Below, one piece after another: positions 8,974 through 18,857 of a stretch of 64,000 nucleotides of DNA. The notes beneath the pieces were generated by a model, which saw nothing but the letters and a program-made list of their open reading frames with translations, made no database searches and had not been told where the DNA came from. Made by a program: the position numbers and the translations under genes. Position 1 is the first letter of the stretch; the number at the start of each line of letters is the position of its first letter. Origin of the DNA: an uncultured Opitutia bacterium (lineage in GTDB: Bacteria > Verrucomicrobiota > Verrucomicrobiia > Opitutales > Coraliomargaritaceae); NCBI GenBank assembly GCA_937136395.1, contig CAKZOI010000073.1:1-64000 (forward strand), in the 5' to 3' direction.

Positions 8974-11016
8974 CTAGTTAAATGTATAGCGTATGCGTAT
9001 GCCAGAATAGATGTTTCGGCCTGGAGCGGGCTCATGATACCGACCTCCAAATGCATTGATCCGCAGATTTGCATAATAGGTCTGATCAAAGACATTATTG
9101 ATGCCTACAAATGGCTCTACCGTCCAAGCACCGACTTCATGTTGATAACCTAGACGAAGATCACTCACCGTATAGGCATTCGCCCTATCACTATTCGCAT
9201 CGTTTAAATATACCTTGCCGTTTAAGCGTGTATTCCAACGTATAAAAAAGCCATTTTCATGCCGATAATTTACCTGTATATTTGCATAATGCTGCGGAAT
9301 GCCAGGAAGGCGGTTATCGCCAAAATCGCCATCTGAACTGCTGAATTCTGTATATCGAAAATCCGACCATGTATAGCTGAAATCGACTAGCAAATTCTCG
9401 ATTGGTTCAAATTGAATAGCTGCTTCGATGCCCGTGCGATCGCTTTCACCTGCATTCATATAAAAATCACGCCCTGGTGAGTCAGCCAATTCAAAAGGAA
9501 CCAAGGCATCTTCAATTTGTAGATGGAACGCAGTTAGTTCATAGCGAATACGACGCTCATTAAAGAATTGAGCTCCCTTGATTCCAAGCTCAAAGCCAGT
9601 TGACGCTTGCGGCTCTAAGCCACGATTAAAACCACCTCCCGTAGGATTCGCTAGCTCGGTGCTTGTTGGTGTTTCAAAGGAAGTGGTCGCATTGATAAAT
9701 ACAGCCAAGCCGTTCGAAACTTCCCAAGACAAACCAATCATAGGGCTGAGCTCGTCGAAACGTCGGCTCCCAGTATCATCACCATCACTCAAAAAGTAAT
9801 CATCTACAGTAAACTCAATCCAGTCTTGGCGTAAGGCAGCTGAAGCAACCAGCCAACGGTTTAATGCCCATCGCGCACTCGCATAGACACCAAAACTCTC
9901 AACCTGTTCGTTCTGCTGAAGACTCAGTGGGCCACGAATACCGCTCAAATTATCATAGTTTTCCCTAGCATCATCTTGAAAATCATAATCCACCCCCACT
10001 ACGAACTTTAAACTATCTCCACTGAAGCGATAAAGCCCGCCGCCTCCGAAAAAATCACGTTGAAACACTACTTGCCCACCCCCAATAAAGGGCAATTTAT
10101 TGCCAAAATCGCGCTGCGTGTAATAAGTCTTCAGTTCAATCGCATGGACATCATTAAAAGCATGACGATAGTTCAAGCCCAACTGCTCCTGTTGAATAGA
10201 CTCTCCACCATCAAAATCGATATTACGCTGACGGGCCTGTTTTCGATCTGCACGAACCTCAGCTAAGGTCAATCCTCCTGAATCGTTCTGCAGCGGAGAA
10301 TCAACGACATTGACCACTACGCTCAAGCTTGAATCGGGATTAAAATCATACCCAAACTTTGCATTAACTCGACGGCTCTCCGTTTCACTTCGATCACGGT
10401 AACCATCAAACTCTAGATCCGTAGCACTCACAAGATAGTTAAAGTGACCACTTCTCCCACCTGCCTTAAACTGAGACTGACGCAGCCCATCTTCGCCAAA
10501 AGTCCAGCGCGTCTCCATAAAAGGCGCCGATGGTCCGACCTCGGTCTCTAAAAGAATCACGCCACCAGAGGCGGCACCGTAAAGTGCCGATGCGGGACCG
10601 CGTAAAATTTGCATCGTTTGCGCCGAAGCAAGGTCGATCGCATCAACACTACCCTGACCATCTGGGGTCGTTGCTGGTATGCCATCAACGACTAAACGCA
10701 CACCTCTAATGCCAAAGTTAGCCCTCGCGCCAAAACCACGAATCGCAATCCTTGAGTCCTGAGCAAAATTGTATGGATTTAAGACATAAACACCTGGCAC
10801 TGTTTGCAACGACTCGTCGAGCGATAGCTGTGTCGAAGCGGTTTGCAAACGATCCTGATCAATTTGGCTCACCGCATACGGAACTTCCAAGTCAGACTGC
10901 TGTATTCGCGCCGTATTCACCGTATACGAAGGCAGCACAACAACCTCCTCTGTCGCTGGAAGTATGCAACAGATCATATAAACGAAAATATATATATAAG
11001 CCCGCCAACAATTCAT
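8974..11016 (-). CDS. TonB-dependent outer-membrane receptor
   Basis: The 680-residue form from the ATG at 11016 has a signal-like start (hydrophobic run ending CCILPAT) and then a TonB-box-like EEVVVLPSYTV. The open frame extends to 11100, but its first 28 residues look unlike a leader. Next comes a plug domain (DESLQTVPGV, RIAIRGFGARANFGIRG, LRGPASALYGAASGGV), then a long beta-barrel ending YSGIRIRYTFN. Plug and barrel resemble siderophore/FecA-type receptors. No SusD gene is adjacent. The ligand may be iron chelate or an oligosaccharide; the location favours the latter only weakly. Confidence 0.87.
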   Translation of the reverse strand: MNCWRAYIYIFVYMICCILPATEEVVVLPSYTVNTARIQQSDLEVPYAVSQIDQDRLQTASTQLSLDESLQTVPGVYVLNPYNFAQDSRIAIRGFGARANFGIRGVRLVVDGIPATTPDGQGSVDAIDLASAQTMQILRGPASALYGAASGGVILLETEVGPSAPFMETRWTFGEDGLRQSQFKAGGRSGHFNYLVSATDLEFDGYRDRSETESRRVNAKFGYDFNPDSSLSVVVNVVDSPLQNDSGGLTLAEVRADRKQARQRNIDFDGGESIQQEQLGLNYRHAFNDVHAIELKTYYTQRDFGNKLPFIGGGQVVFQRDFFGGGGLYRFSGDSLKFVVGVDYDFQDDARENYDNLSGIRGPLSLQQNEQVESFGVYASARWALNRWLVASAALRQDWIEFTVDDYFLSDGDDTGSRRFDELSPMIGLSWEVSNGLAVFINATTSFETPTSTELANPTGGGFNRGLEPQASTGFELGIKGAQFFNERRIRYELTAFHLQIEDALVPFELADSPGRDFYMNAGESDRTGIEAAIQFEPIENLLVDFSYTWSDFRYTEFSSSDGDFGDNRLPGIPQHYANIQVNYRHENGFFIRWNTRLNGKVYLNDANSDRANAYTVSDLRLGYQHEVGAWTVEPFVGINNVFDQTYYANLRINAFGGRYHEPAPGRNIYSGIRIRYTFN

Positions 11017-11144
11017 CGGCGCAGCATGCAAACTAATACAAAATAACCAATAATAATTTGAGTCATTGAAGTATAGGAATACAGCATATCCATCGCCCAT
11101 TCAACCATATCCCTTCAAAGCTGCAAAACGGCTATTAGAGAAAA

Positions 11145-11176
11145 TAAAAAAGCCTCCCGAAAGCACGGAAGGCTTA
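11145..11176 (-). terminator. Rho-independent terminator after tRNA-Met
   Basis: Read on the minus strand, a 9-bp stem (AGCCTTCCG with CGGGAGGCT, one G-U pair) closes a six-base loop and is followed by a T-rich run. It lies just downstream of tRNA-Met and before the TonB receptor gene, so it should end the tRNA transcript. Confidence 0.85.
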
Positions 11177-11186
11177 ATTAAAAGGA

Positions 11187-11434
<248 letters not shown>

Positions 11435-11621
11435 TACTGACCGGCTCCATTAAACCACGTTTCAGCATGATCATTGCGATATGCATAACAGACATCGTGT
11501 AACCTCATGCGACTTGGCCTATCACTCCAGCTACACGTAAGGTGCCGACTCCATTTTGCAGAAAAAGCTTCGTGAGAATAAGCGTTTAACGCATGCATAC
11601 TTCCAGACCAATTTTTATCAA

Positions 11622-11938
11622 TCAACTGACTGTCGATCTCGGGGTTGGTCTACCACGGTCCCGATACGTATTCAAAAATAATACGTATTGCCAGTCTTGA
11701 TACATCTGCAGCGCATCACTGCCAAAGTTTCACTCAGCACCCAGTTCAAGGGCATTTCAAGGCACCCCTTTATCATCAACGATTGACACCGTATATTTCA
11801 TTTCTGACTGGTCATGCCAATACTCCTGCCCACTGCCCACCTGAGCCTTCGCTGGCATCGGAAGCACTGCTAATAAAAAAGACACACTGGCCAACCATGC
11901 TACGGACCAGCGACTCAGAATGGAATATCTCGAATCAT
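11622..11938 (-). pseudogene. Remnant of a small secreted protein with two in-frame TGA codons
   Basis: Immediately after the GH105 gene, an ATG overlaps its stop (TAATG). One base out of that frame runs a clear signal peptide (SVAWLASVSFLLAVLPMPAKA) and then a mature start QVGSGQEYWHDQSEMKY. The same frame continues for about 99 codons to 11622. It is broken only by TGA at 11757-11759 and at 11730-11732, and keeps protein-like sequence afterwards (SDALQMYQDWQYVLFLNTYR). Both TGA codons sit where Trp would be plausible. No ATG, GTG or TTG opens the frame before the leader. I read it as a translationally coupled gene inactivated by a start-proximal indel and two nonsense changes. The family is unknown. 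Confidence 0.5.
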
Positions 11939-13086
11939 TAATGCTCGGATGCCATTAGCCATTTATAGACTTCAGAGCCAGCAGCCAGAAAGGCCCCAGT
12001 GCCATAAACCTCAGTTCGATCTGACCAAGCAGCACCGGGCTCTGCCCCAATCGGCTGCACGTAGCCAAGCATGCCCTCTTCGTTGATGCAGCTTACCAGT
12101 GCATCCCACGCTTTCAGCACTGATGGCTCATAAGTTTCAGCATCCAACAGTTGATTGTTCAATCCCCATGCGAGCCCGAAACAGTAGAAGCCAGTGCCAC
12201 TGGTTTCTGGCGTCGGATACCTGTCGGCTTCGAGCAAACTCATTGCCCAAAAACCCTCATCCGTCTGTAACTGAATTAAGCGCTCTGCCATTTGCAGATA
12301 CAAAGCTTTGAAGAAATCGTAATGAGGCGAGGTCTCTGGTAGCTCATTGAGAATCAATGCCAAGCCTCCAAATACCCAACCATTACCGCGAGACCAAAAG
12401 ATTTTACTACCGTGACTCCTCTGAATAAAAAAACGTGAATCTCGAAAAAACAACTGTTCTTCTTCATCAAACAAAAACTCCGTCGAGGCGCGGTATTCAG
12501 CTGCCATCCAATCCAAATACTTAGGATCTTCTGTGAGTGCAGACAATTTCGCCCAGACCGGTGGCGCCATGAAGAGCGCATCACACCAATTCCAACGCTC
12601 CTCAGATCCTCTACCACCATATATCAATGGCAAGGAAGATGGCTCCGCCATGATTTGATCAAATTGCGCACGTGTAGGTGCGATCATCTCAACATTTGCG
12701 TATTTCTCATATAAACCCAGATACAATTGACCAATACAATGATCATCCGCGTGATAAAAGCGCTCCTCTCGTAACTTCCACCGACGCTCCGCGCCGACCT
12801 CCTTGAGCCATTCATAATACGTATCATCGTCGGCAATCGCTGCCCACTTCAACATCCCAACAAAAAGAGCCGCTGTAGGCCATTCATCACTCACGTAGGG
12901 ACGTTTGCGATGTTTTGTATCAAACACGTCGTCAATATGCGCAATCTGCCAATCCGCGACACGTGCCATCACAGTCGTAACTGAGCCGGCTATCGGTCGA
13001 TCCAAGCCATATACAGCGATACTTAGAAGTAAACAGACAGTGACCAGTAACGCCTTCTTTATAAAGAATTGGTGAGAAAAAAACAT
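11938..13086 (-). CDS. GH105 unsaturated uronyl hydrolase, secreted
   Basis: A GH105 enzyme of about 382 residues from the ATG at 13086, which gives a good signal peptide (FFIKKALLVTVCLLLSIAVYG). The frame is open to 13137, but the extra 17 residues spoil the leader. The (alpha/alpha)6-barrel motifs are present: YHADDH and RWNWCDALFMAPPVWA carry the two conserved aspartates, and FWSRGNGWVFGGL follows. The family hydrates the 4,5-unsaturated uronic acid left at chain ends by polysaccharide lyases, releasing it as a keto acid. A second GH105 lies divergently at 13313, and they are clearly paralogous. The broken small gene follows directly. Confidence 0.9.
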   Translation of the reverse strand: MFFSHQFFIKKALLVTVCLLLSIAVYGLDRPIAGSVTTVMARVADWQIAHIDDVFDTKHRKRPYVSDEWPTAALFVGMLKWAAIADDDTYYEWLKEVGAERRWKLREERFYHADDHCIGQLYLGLYEKYANVEMIAPTRAQFDQIMAEPSSLPLIYGGRGSEERWNWCDALFMAPPVWAKLSALTEDPKYLDWMAAEYRASTEFLFDEEEQLFFRDSRFFIQRSHGSKIFWSRGNGWVFGGLALILNELPETSPHYDFFKALYLQMAERLIQLQTDEGFWAMSLLEADRYPTPETSGTGFYCFGLAWGLNNQLLDAETYEPSVLKAWDALVSCINEEGMLGYVQPIGAEPGAAWSDRTEVYGTGAFLAAGSEVYKWLMASEH

Positions 13087-13312
13087 AGCTATAAATGTAT
13101 TTTGATAAAATGATTTTCTAGGACTTGCCATATACATGAATCGTTACCTATACATAGCATTTCAACTAAATAATTTATAATGATAAGTCTTACTTTTACA
13201 CAGATCGTCTCACATGCCCTAGCAAGGCCGCCCAGTGATTAAATGCATGCAGAAAGCAACAAGAACTCCAGCATACTGAACTTTACGAAATCACCAATCC
13301 CCTAAGCAATCA
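13087..13312. promoter_or_regulatory. Divergent promoter region between two GH105 genes
   Basis: About 200 AT-rich bases separate the divergent GH105 genes, so promoters for both must lie here. AT-rich stretches near 13165-13200 could supply -10 boxes, but I cannot assign -35/-10 pairs or an operator with confidence. Confidence 0.3.
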
Positions 13313-14428
13313 ATGAAAGACCTCAAAGCAATCCTAGCGTTCAGCGCGTCGCTATTCGTATCAGCCACCACGGCACAAGCAGACGTATTTTCACAAAACG
13401 AGATCATCAATCGTATGAAGAAAGCGGCTGATTGGCAAATAGCCAATCCAGCCCCCTATCATCCACTTGAGTGGCATGGTGCACCCTTCTACATGGGGCT
13501 TTCTGACTTATCCGAAGTCACAGGAGATCCAAGCTATTTCGATACTGTAAAGGCAATGGGCGATGCACATGATTGGAAAATTCGAGATCGCCCCTATCAT
13601 GCTGATGACCACGCTGTCGGACTCTCTTACCTCAAACTTTACGAGATCCACAAAGATCCAGAAATGATCGCGTCGGTTAAGAAAGAATTTGATTGGATCT
13701 TAGCCAACCCACCTGAAAAAACCATCGTTGGCAAAAATGGAGTCGTCCGCGAACGCTATAATCGAGAACGATGGAATTGGTGCGATGCACTTTACATGGC
13801 TCCTCCAGTGTGGGCAGGGCTGTCCGCGATAACTGGCGATGAAAAATACAACGACTACATGGTGCAAGAGTGGAAAAAAGCCCACGAATGGTATTTCGAT
13901 GAAGAAGAAGATCTCTATTTCCACGACAAGCGTGACATCGTCAAAGTCTCTCCAGGCGGCAAAAAAGTCTTCTGGGCGCGTGGCGATGGCTGGGTCATCG
14001 CTGGTCTTGTTGAAGTGCTACAATACCTACCACAAGATCATCCCGATCGCCCCTATTTTGAGTCGATCTTCAAGCGTATGTCCGCGAAGCTACTCACGAT
14101 TCAAAAAGAAAACGGCACCTGGGCACCCAGTCTACTTGATCCACTACACCCACCGCAGGACGACACCAGCGGCACCGCATTTTACGTCTATGGCTTCGCG
14201 TGGGGCATCAATAACGGCCTACTAGATGCAGCCACTTATGAAACAGCGACCCGTAAGGGATGGCAAGCGCTCTGCGAACGACAAAAACCAAGCGGTCGCC
14301 TGATCAACACACAACCTGTAGGCGGCTACCCTGTAGCTTTTGATCCAGATACAACAGCTATATTTGGCATGGGTGGTTTCATCAGCGCAGGCAGCGAAAT
14401 GTATAAATTGGTGCAGTTAAAAAGGTAA
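13313..14428 (+). CDS. GH105 unsaturated uronyl hydrolase, secreted
   Basis: 371 residues with a signal peptide (cleavage near AQA at residue 23). Conserved GH105 segments are ADWQIANP, PYHADDH (D98/D99), RWNWCDALYMAPPVWAGL, FWARGDGWVIAGL and GFAWGINNGLLD. The two conserved aspartates in the HADD and WCDA motifs are intact. It should remove unsaturated glucuronyl or galacturonyl residues from lyase-generated oligosaccharides. With the sulfatases and rhamnosidases this suggests ulvan-like or rhamnogalacturonan-like oligosaccharides. It is divergent from its paralogue at 11938-13086. No clear terminator follows; a small hairpin lies at 14485-14504. Confidence 0.92.
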   Translation: MKDLKAILAFSASLFVSATTAQADVFSQNEIINRMKKAADWQIANPAPYHPLEWHGAPFYMGLSDLSEVTGDPSYFDTVKAMGDAHDWKIRDRPYHADDHAVGLSYLKLYEIHKDPEMIASVKKEFDWILANPPEKTIVGKNGVVRERYNRERWNWCDALYMAPPVWAGLSAITGDEKYNDYMVQEWKKAHEWYFDEEEDLYFHDKRDIVKVSPGGKKVFWARGDGWVIAGLVEVLQYLPQDHPDRPYFESIFKRMSAKLLTIQKENGTWAPSLLDPLHPPQDDTSGTAFYVYGFAWGINNGLLDAATYETATRKGWQALCERQKPSGRLINTQPVGGYPVAFDPDTTAIFGMGGFISAGSEMYKLVQLKR

Positions 14429-14484
14429 CAGAGTATTGAACTAAATGAAGCTAATTTAAGGCTGTATTCGGTAAAAAGCTGGAG

Positions 14485-14504
14485 GGTTGCGCTCCGTCAC
14501 AACC
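14485..14504. repeat. Small hairpin between convergent genes
   Basis: A 7-bp stem (GGTTGCG with CACAACC, one G-U pair on one strand) around a six-base loop, without a T tract. It lies in the 177-bp gap between the convergent GH105 and sulfatase genes. It may be a REP-type repeat or a bidirectional processing site; nothing else stands out in the gap. Confidence 0.35.
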
Positions 14505-14605
14505 ACCGATAGTTTGTAGCATTTAGTTGTTTCGTGGCAATGCTCCATCATCGCCGTGCCGATATGGAAACCCAAAGCTTTTAAACAATCTAACCCCGCA
14601 ACTAA

Positions 14606-16051
14606 TTAAAACTTAGACTGTGATGGATCATTGAACTTTTTCGGACGCTGATCTTCTGGATAGTCATCCAGATACTTTGCTAAGCGCTTTTTCATCTGAG
14701 ATAATAGAGATGCATATTCTGGATTTTTAGCGAGATTGGTCAACTCATCGGGGTCCTTTTGGAGGTCATACAAACAATAGTAAGGTGCATCTTCTACCGT
14801 GTAATAACTCGCAAGTTTATAGCGCTCACTGCGCACACCATACCAATTGTCGTAGGCGTAGAACGCATGCTCAGTGAAGATACTGTCGCGCCAATTCGTC
14901 ACCGCTTGCCCATTGAACCATGGTAAGAGCGACTGCCCTTGATAGGATCTTGGGATTCTCGCACCAGCTAACTCTAAAAAGGTGGGTGCAATATCGAGAT
15001 TCGTCACTAAGCCATCGACTTTAGTGCCACGCACTGACTCTGGAAGACGCGGATCATAAATAACCAGAGGCACACGCAATGATTGCTCATAATGATTCCA
15101 CTTTCCAGCCGTGCCTCGATCTCCTAGTAACAGTCCATTGTCGGCTGTGTAAACAATGATCGTATTGTCGGTCAATCCTTCAGCTTCAAGAGCTTCGACA
15201 ATACGGGCGATCGCAAAATCAATGCCGGTAATCATACGATAATACGCACGCATATTGGTCTGATACTTTTCAGGTGTGTCCCAACGCCAAAAATAACGAG
15301 TTCGACTCAACCCAACTTCCTCTTGGAGAAATTCTGGCATCGCTTTGAAATGCTTCCTATCACCGAGGCGCGGACCGGACGTCAGGTCGAGGTCTTCATA
15401 CATGCCATCTGTAGACTCTGGCCACTGAAAGTGAAAGCCTGGACGATGATCTTTATCTTCAGCGTGCGATGCGTTAAAACTAACCGACATGCAGAATGGT
15501 TGCCCCGCCTTGTTACTTTTAATGAACTCAATCGCAGCATCAGCGCACAAGTCCGTCTCATGACGTAAGCTCCCGTCTGGCATTTTCTTCAAATACGGAT
15601 CACGACCGATCGTCTTAAAGAAATCGAATAGCTTCTGCGGTTTCGGCCCAGCGTGCTTGAAGCCATACTTACCCGCAAATCCAACACGATAGCCGGCCTG
15701 TTTCAGCAAAGCAGGATAACTATTAGACATCTGTTGCTCAACCACAGGTTTCTCGCCAAAATTATAACCATGTGTGCGCTGCGAGAGCCCCGTCACTAAG
15801 CTCGCGCGCGTCGCAGCACAGATCGGCACTTCGCAAAATGAATTGTTAAAGAGTAACCCTTTTTCGGCCAATCGATCAATTGTCGGCGTTTGAATGTCCT
15901 CGTTTCCATAGCATCCGAGGACGTCGCTCCGCTGGTCGTCGGCAAGTAGGAAAACGATATTGGGCTGCTTCGCAGCTTGCACGTTGAGCTGCAAAAGAAG
16001 TAGCAACCCGAGCACAAGACCGCGGCGTAAAGGGGTAAAGACTTGTATCAT
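14606..16051 (-). CDS. Family S1 sulfatase with CAATR motif, secreted
   Basis: 481 residues with a strongly hydrophobic leader (GLVLGLLLLLQLNVQA). The core starts PNIVFLLADDQRSDVLGCYG. The formylglycine motif is C78-A-A-T-R, a CxAxR variant in place of CxPxR, in the context CEVPICAATRASLVTGLSQR. It is closely similar to the sulfatase at 27759-29168, which carries CAASR. Each is next to a GH78 gene, so the two modules look duplicated. The start is 8 bases after the GH78 stop, indicating one transcript. The specificity is unknown. Confidence 0.9.
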   Translation of the reverse strand: MIQVFTPLRRGLVLGLLLLLQLNVQAAKQPNIVFLLADDQRSDVLGCYGNEDIQTPTIDRLAEKGLLFNNSFCEVPICAATRASLVTGLSQRTHGYNFGEKPVVEQQMSNSYPALLKQAGYRVGFAGKYGFKHAGPKPQKLFDFFKTIGRDPYLKKMPDGSLRHETDLCADAAIEFIKSNKAGQPFCMSVSFNASHAEDKDHRPGFHFQWPESTDGMYEDLDLTSGPRLGDRKHFKAMPEFLQEEVGLSRTRYFWRWDTPEKYQTNMRAYYRMITGIDFAIARIVEALEAEGLTDNTIIVYTADNGLLLGDRGTAGKWNHYEQSLRVPLVIYDPRLPESVRGTKVDGLVTNLDIAPTFLELAGARIPRSYQGQSLLPWFNGQAVTNWRDSIFTEHAFYAYDNWYGVRSERYKLASYYTVEDAPYYCLYDLQKDPDELTNLAKNPEYASLLSQMKKRLAKYLDDYPEDQRPKKFNDPSQSKF

Positions 16052-16059
16052 AATTATAA

Positions 16060-18843
16060 CTATTCTTTCCAGTGAGACTTAAAGTTGTAATGGCCAGACT
16101 GTAATTTGTAAATAGCTCGATCCTTTTCACAATCAAGAAACTCAACACCTTGCGCTGTCTCGGCCATTTCACCTCCCTCAAGCACTGGTTGACCTTGTGC
16201 CGTCGGCACATGCACAGTCGCAGTGGTATTAGGCGGTATCGATAGCTCCCAATAGAATACTCCAGATTCACTGCGCCAGTGACTTTTAATCAAACCATAA
16301 GGTGAAGTGTGGTCGACCTTCGCCCACGCTAATTCGGCATACCCATGGGGTTTCAAATGCATCATCTTAAAGGCCGGTGAGGACGGCGTCATACCCCCGA
16401 TCGATTCATGGAACCACGCAGCAAAGCCACTTTGCATCGGGTGATTGAGTGATCGACCAGAGAGTGTCTCTACGTGCAATGTATCGCGAAACAGTTCTGG
16501 CCATGTCGTGAGACCTAAATCCAAAGCATGCGAATAACTCGGAAACTCCGATCGTGTCATTGCCGAAATCGCGACATCCGTGTAGCCATATTGGCTCAAC
16601 TTCGTGTAAAGCGGACGCGCACCATGAATGCCGACTCTGGCATGCCCATCGTGACGCTCCACAACTTGACTGCGTAAGGCATCGCCAACACGCTCGGCGG
16701 CCCCTTTCGGTGCCAAGCCGAAACGAAGTGCCACAGCATTTGCTGTTTGCGAACCGTAACAACCTTCATCCGCATCATAAAATTTACGATTGAAGGCGGC
16801 TTTCGTTTGATCCGCCAGTTGACGATATTGCGCGGCGTCTTCTGGCAATTCCAACTCATCAGCAAAAGTCGCCATAATCTCCAAAGTGGCAAAGTAGAAG
16901 GCTGTCGATGTCAGAGGAACTGGGCTTTCCATATACTTATTTCCATTGGGTGGACACCAGTCGCCGTAGCCTTGATGAACGATCCCATCCTCACTTAAAT
17001 CAGCCACATACGCCATCCAATCTTTCAAATGATCGTAGTGACGCGTAAACAAATCCGTATCACCGTAGTATTGATACAAATACCAAGGTAGCAAAACATA
17101 GGCGGAACCCCAGTCTGGTCGTGCTTCTTGGCATAGCCGCTTACCCACAGCAATGTTACAGGGTATCCCGGGCGTGGCTGGACGTTTCCAATAGGTAATG
17201 CCTCCCCGCCCAAGTGTCGTTTCAATATCGTCGACAAATTTCGTCCAAAATTGAGCCGTTCCATAATTTAAAATCACTGTTTCGCCAACAGCATGCGCAT
17301 CCCCCAGCCAAGCACATTTCTCGCGATGCGGGCAATCCTCTAAGATGCTGTGCATGTTATCCTCAATCGTCCAAATAGAGGTTCGGTAAATCTGATTTAA
17401 TAATTCATTCGAACACTCAAAATTGCCACGCGATGGGACATCAGTGCGCACAAAAACCGCCTGGATAAAATCTTTCGAGGGCGGTTCGAGTAAGCCTGTT
17501 ACCTCGATGTATCGAAAACCGTGATACGTAAAGCGAGGCTCCCACACTTCAACCCCCTCTCCCTTACAAATGTAAATATTTGTTTGCTTTAAACCAGTTG
17601 CATGAGTCCCAGTCGTCGACATATCGATACCTGTTCCATCTTTATTCAAAATTTCAGAACTGTTCATCGACAATTGTGTGCCGCGTGGTGCTTTGATTTT
17701 AATACGTGGCCAGCCTGAAATATTTTGCCCGAAATCAAAGATCCATTGACCGTCTGCCCCCTGAATGATTTCCGCTACGGGCAATGTCTTTACAGCTCGG
17801 ATCGGTGGTATTTGCTGCGCTTCGATCCGAACTGTCGGTCCCTGCACCTGCTTGGCGACTTGCCAGCCGCTATCGTCATACCCGACACGATTCCAACCTA
17901 TACGCTCTAAACGAGCATCATAGGTTTCGCCCGCATACACATTGTCATACACGATTGGCCCCGTATTCGCTTTCCATAAATCATCAGTCACCAGCGTCTC
18001 AGTGCTACCATCGACGTAATCGATAACCAACATGGCCATGACTAGCGGTTCACCATAGCCCAGCCCTGGTGCATTGAACGCCTGATTTTGCCCATAAAAG
18101 CCATTACCTAGCGTGACTCCTGCGGCATTTGCTCCTGTTTCAAGTTTCTGTGTAATGTCATGCACCACGTAGAAAGCACGTACATCGTAGGAAGTTTGGC
18201 CGGGCTCCAGCACAGCATCACCGCATTTTTCCCCATTAATATACAACTCATTATAGCCTAGCCCGCATACGTATGCGCGGGCACGTAAAACATCAGGACC
18301 TACGGTAAATTCGCGACGCAAGAGCGGCGACGGATGCGCGAGTGCCATTCTCGGCTTGTCCATTTGGAATGTGTGCACCGAGCGTGCCTTGAGAACTGAC
18401 TCGCGTGTATCTTTAGCCAGTTGAATCCAGTTCGCACCGCCCCAATCGTCACTCGAAAGAAGTCCCATTTCCCAACTTGCGGGTTCGCTAATTGATCGTC
18501 TGCCTTGCGGTCCCCATACCTCAACTATCCAGAAGCAAATCTGACGTGACTGCAGCACTGCCCCCGCATACGGCACATGTAAACTTTGGGATGATTGAAT
18601 TTTACCAGAATCCCACAAATCAGCCTTCCCCTCCATCAAGAGAGTCTCTGAACTGGCCACACGTATGCGGTAAGCTGCTTGTTGATAGCCGCGCTCGTCG
18701 CTAACACTTTGCCAACTTAAGCGCGGTGCCTCAGCTTCGATACCTATCGGATCGGTGCGGTATTCGCAAAGCAGATTTGTCACTGCAGCATTAGCCGAAA
18801 CGAGACACGTGCAGACGATTAAAAAGAGGCGAATAATTAGCAT
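16060..18843 (-). CDS. GH78 alpha-L-rhamnosidase, secreted
   Basis: 927 residues with a signal peptide (MLIIRLFLIVCTCLVSANA). The domain order is the GH78 one: an N-terminal Fn3-like domain (PRLSWQSV), a lectin-like domain (YVCGLGYNELYINGEKCGD), a sandwich ending IFDFGQNISGWPRI, the (alpha/alpha)6 barrel and a C-terminal sandwich. The catalytic-acid motif is DCPHREKCAWLGD. The Glu in LGLTTWPELF is the likely base. It would release rhamnose from rhamnosides after desulfation. It lies between two sulfatase genes (gaps of 12 and 8 bases). Unlike most genes here it has a strong Shine-Dalgarno sequence. Confidence 0.93.
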   Translation of the reverse strand: MLIIRLFLIVCTCLVSANAAVTNLLCEYRTDPIGIEAEAPRLSWQSVSDERGYQQAAYRIRVASSETLLMEGKADLWDSGKIQSSQSLHVPYAGAVLQSRQICFWIVEVWGPQGRRSISEPASWEMGLLSSDDWGGANWIQLAKDTRESVLKARSVHTFQMDKPRMALAHPSPLLRREFTVGPDVLRARAYVCGLGYNELYINGEKCGDAVLEPGQTSYDVRAFYVVHDITQKLETGANAAGVTLGNGFYGQNQAFNAPGLGYGEPLVMAMLVIDYVDGSTETLVTDDLWKANTGPIVYDNVYAGETYDARLERIGWNRVGYDDSGWQVAKQVQGPTVRIEAQQIPPIRAVKTLPVAEIIQGADGQWIFDFGQNISGWPRIKIKAPRGTQLSMNSSEILNKDGTGIDMSTTGTHATGLKQTNIYICKGEGVEVWEPRFTYHGFRYIEVTGLLEPPSKDFIQAVFVRTDVPSRGNFECSNELLNQIYRTSIWTIEDNMHSILEDCPHREKCAWLGDAHAVGETVILNYGTAQFWTKFVDDIETTLGRGGITYWKRPATPGIPCNIAVGKRLCQEARPDWGSAYVLLPWYLYQYYGDTDLFTRHYDHLKDWMAYVADLSEDGIVHQGYGDWCPPNGNKYMESPVPLTSTAFYFATLEIMATFADELELPEDAAQYRQLADQTKAAFNRKFYDADEGCYGSQTANAVALRFGLAPKGAAERVGDALRSQVVERHDGHARVGIHGARPLYTKLSQYGYTDVAISAMTRSEFPSYSHALDLGLTTWPELFRDTLHVETLSGRSLNHPMQSGFAAWFHESIGGMTPSSPAFKMMHLKPHGYAELAWAKVDHTSPYGLIKSHWRSESGVFYWELSIPPNTTATVHVPTAQGQPVLEGGEMAETAQGVEFLDCEKDRAIYKLQSGHYNFKSHWKE

Positions 18844-18851
18844 GAGTCGGA

Positions 18852-18857
18852 CTCCTT
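18852..18857 (-). promoter_or_regulatory. Strong ribosome binding site for the GH78 gene
   Basis: AAGGAG overlaps the TAA stop of the upstream sulfatase and lies eight bases before the ATG at 18843. It fixes that start and suggests termination-coupled reinitiation. Confidence 0.75.

Noticed and set aside
8974-11016. SusC-like partner of a SusCD pair
   Set aside because: The receptor is only about 680 residues, has no SusC-type N-terminal extension, and no SusD gene is adjacent.
11622-11938. TGA read as Trp or selenocysteine to give a functional protein
   Set aside because: TGA is used as an ordinary stop in this window (for example in dctQ and the CSTTR sulfatase), and no SECIS-like hairpin follows the codons. 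Loss of the start also favours decay.
11645-11941. 98-codon plus-strand frame opposite the broken gene
   Set aside because: The minus strand carries a leader and coherent coding pattern there; this frame has neither a motif nor protein-like composition.
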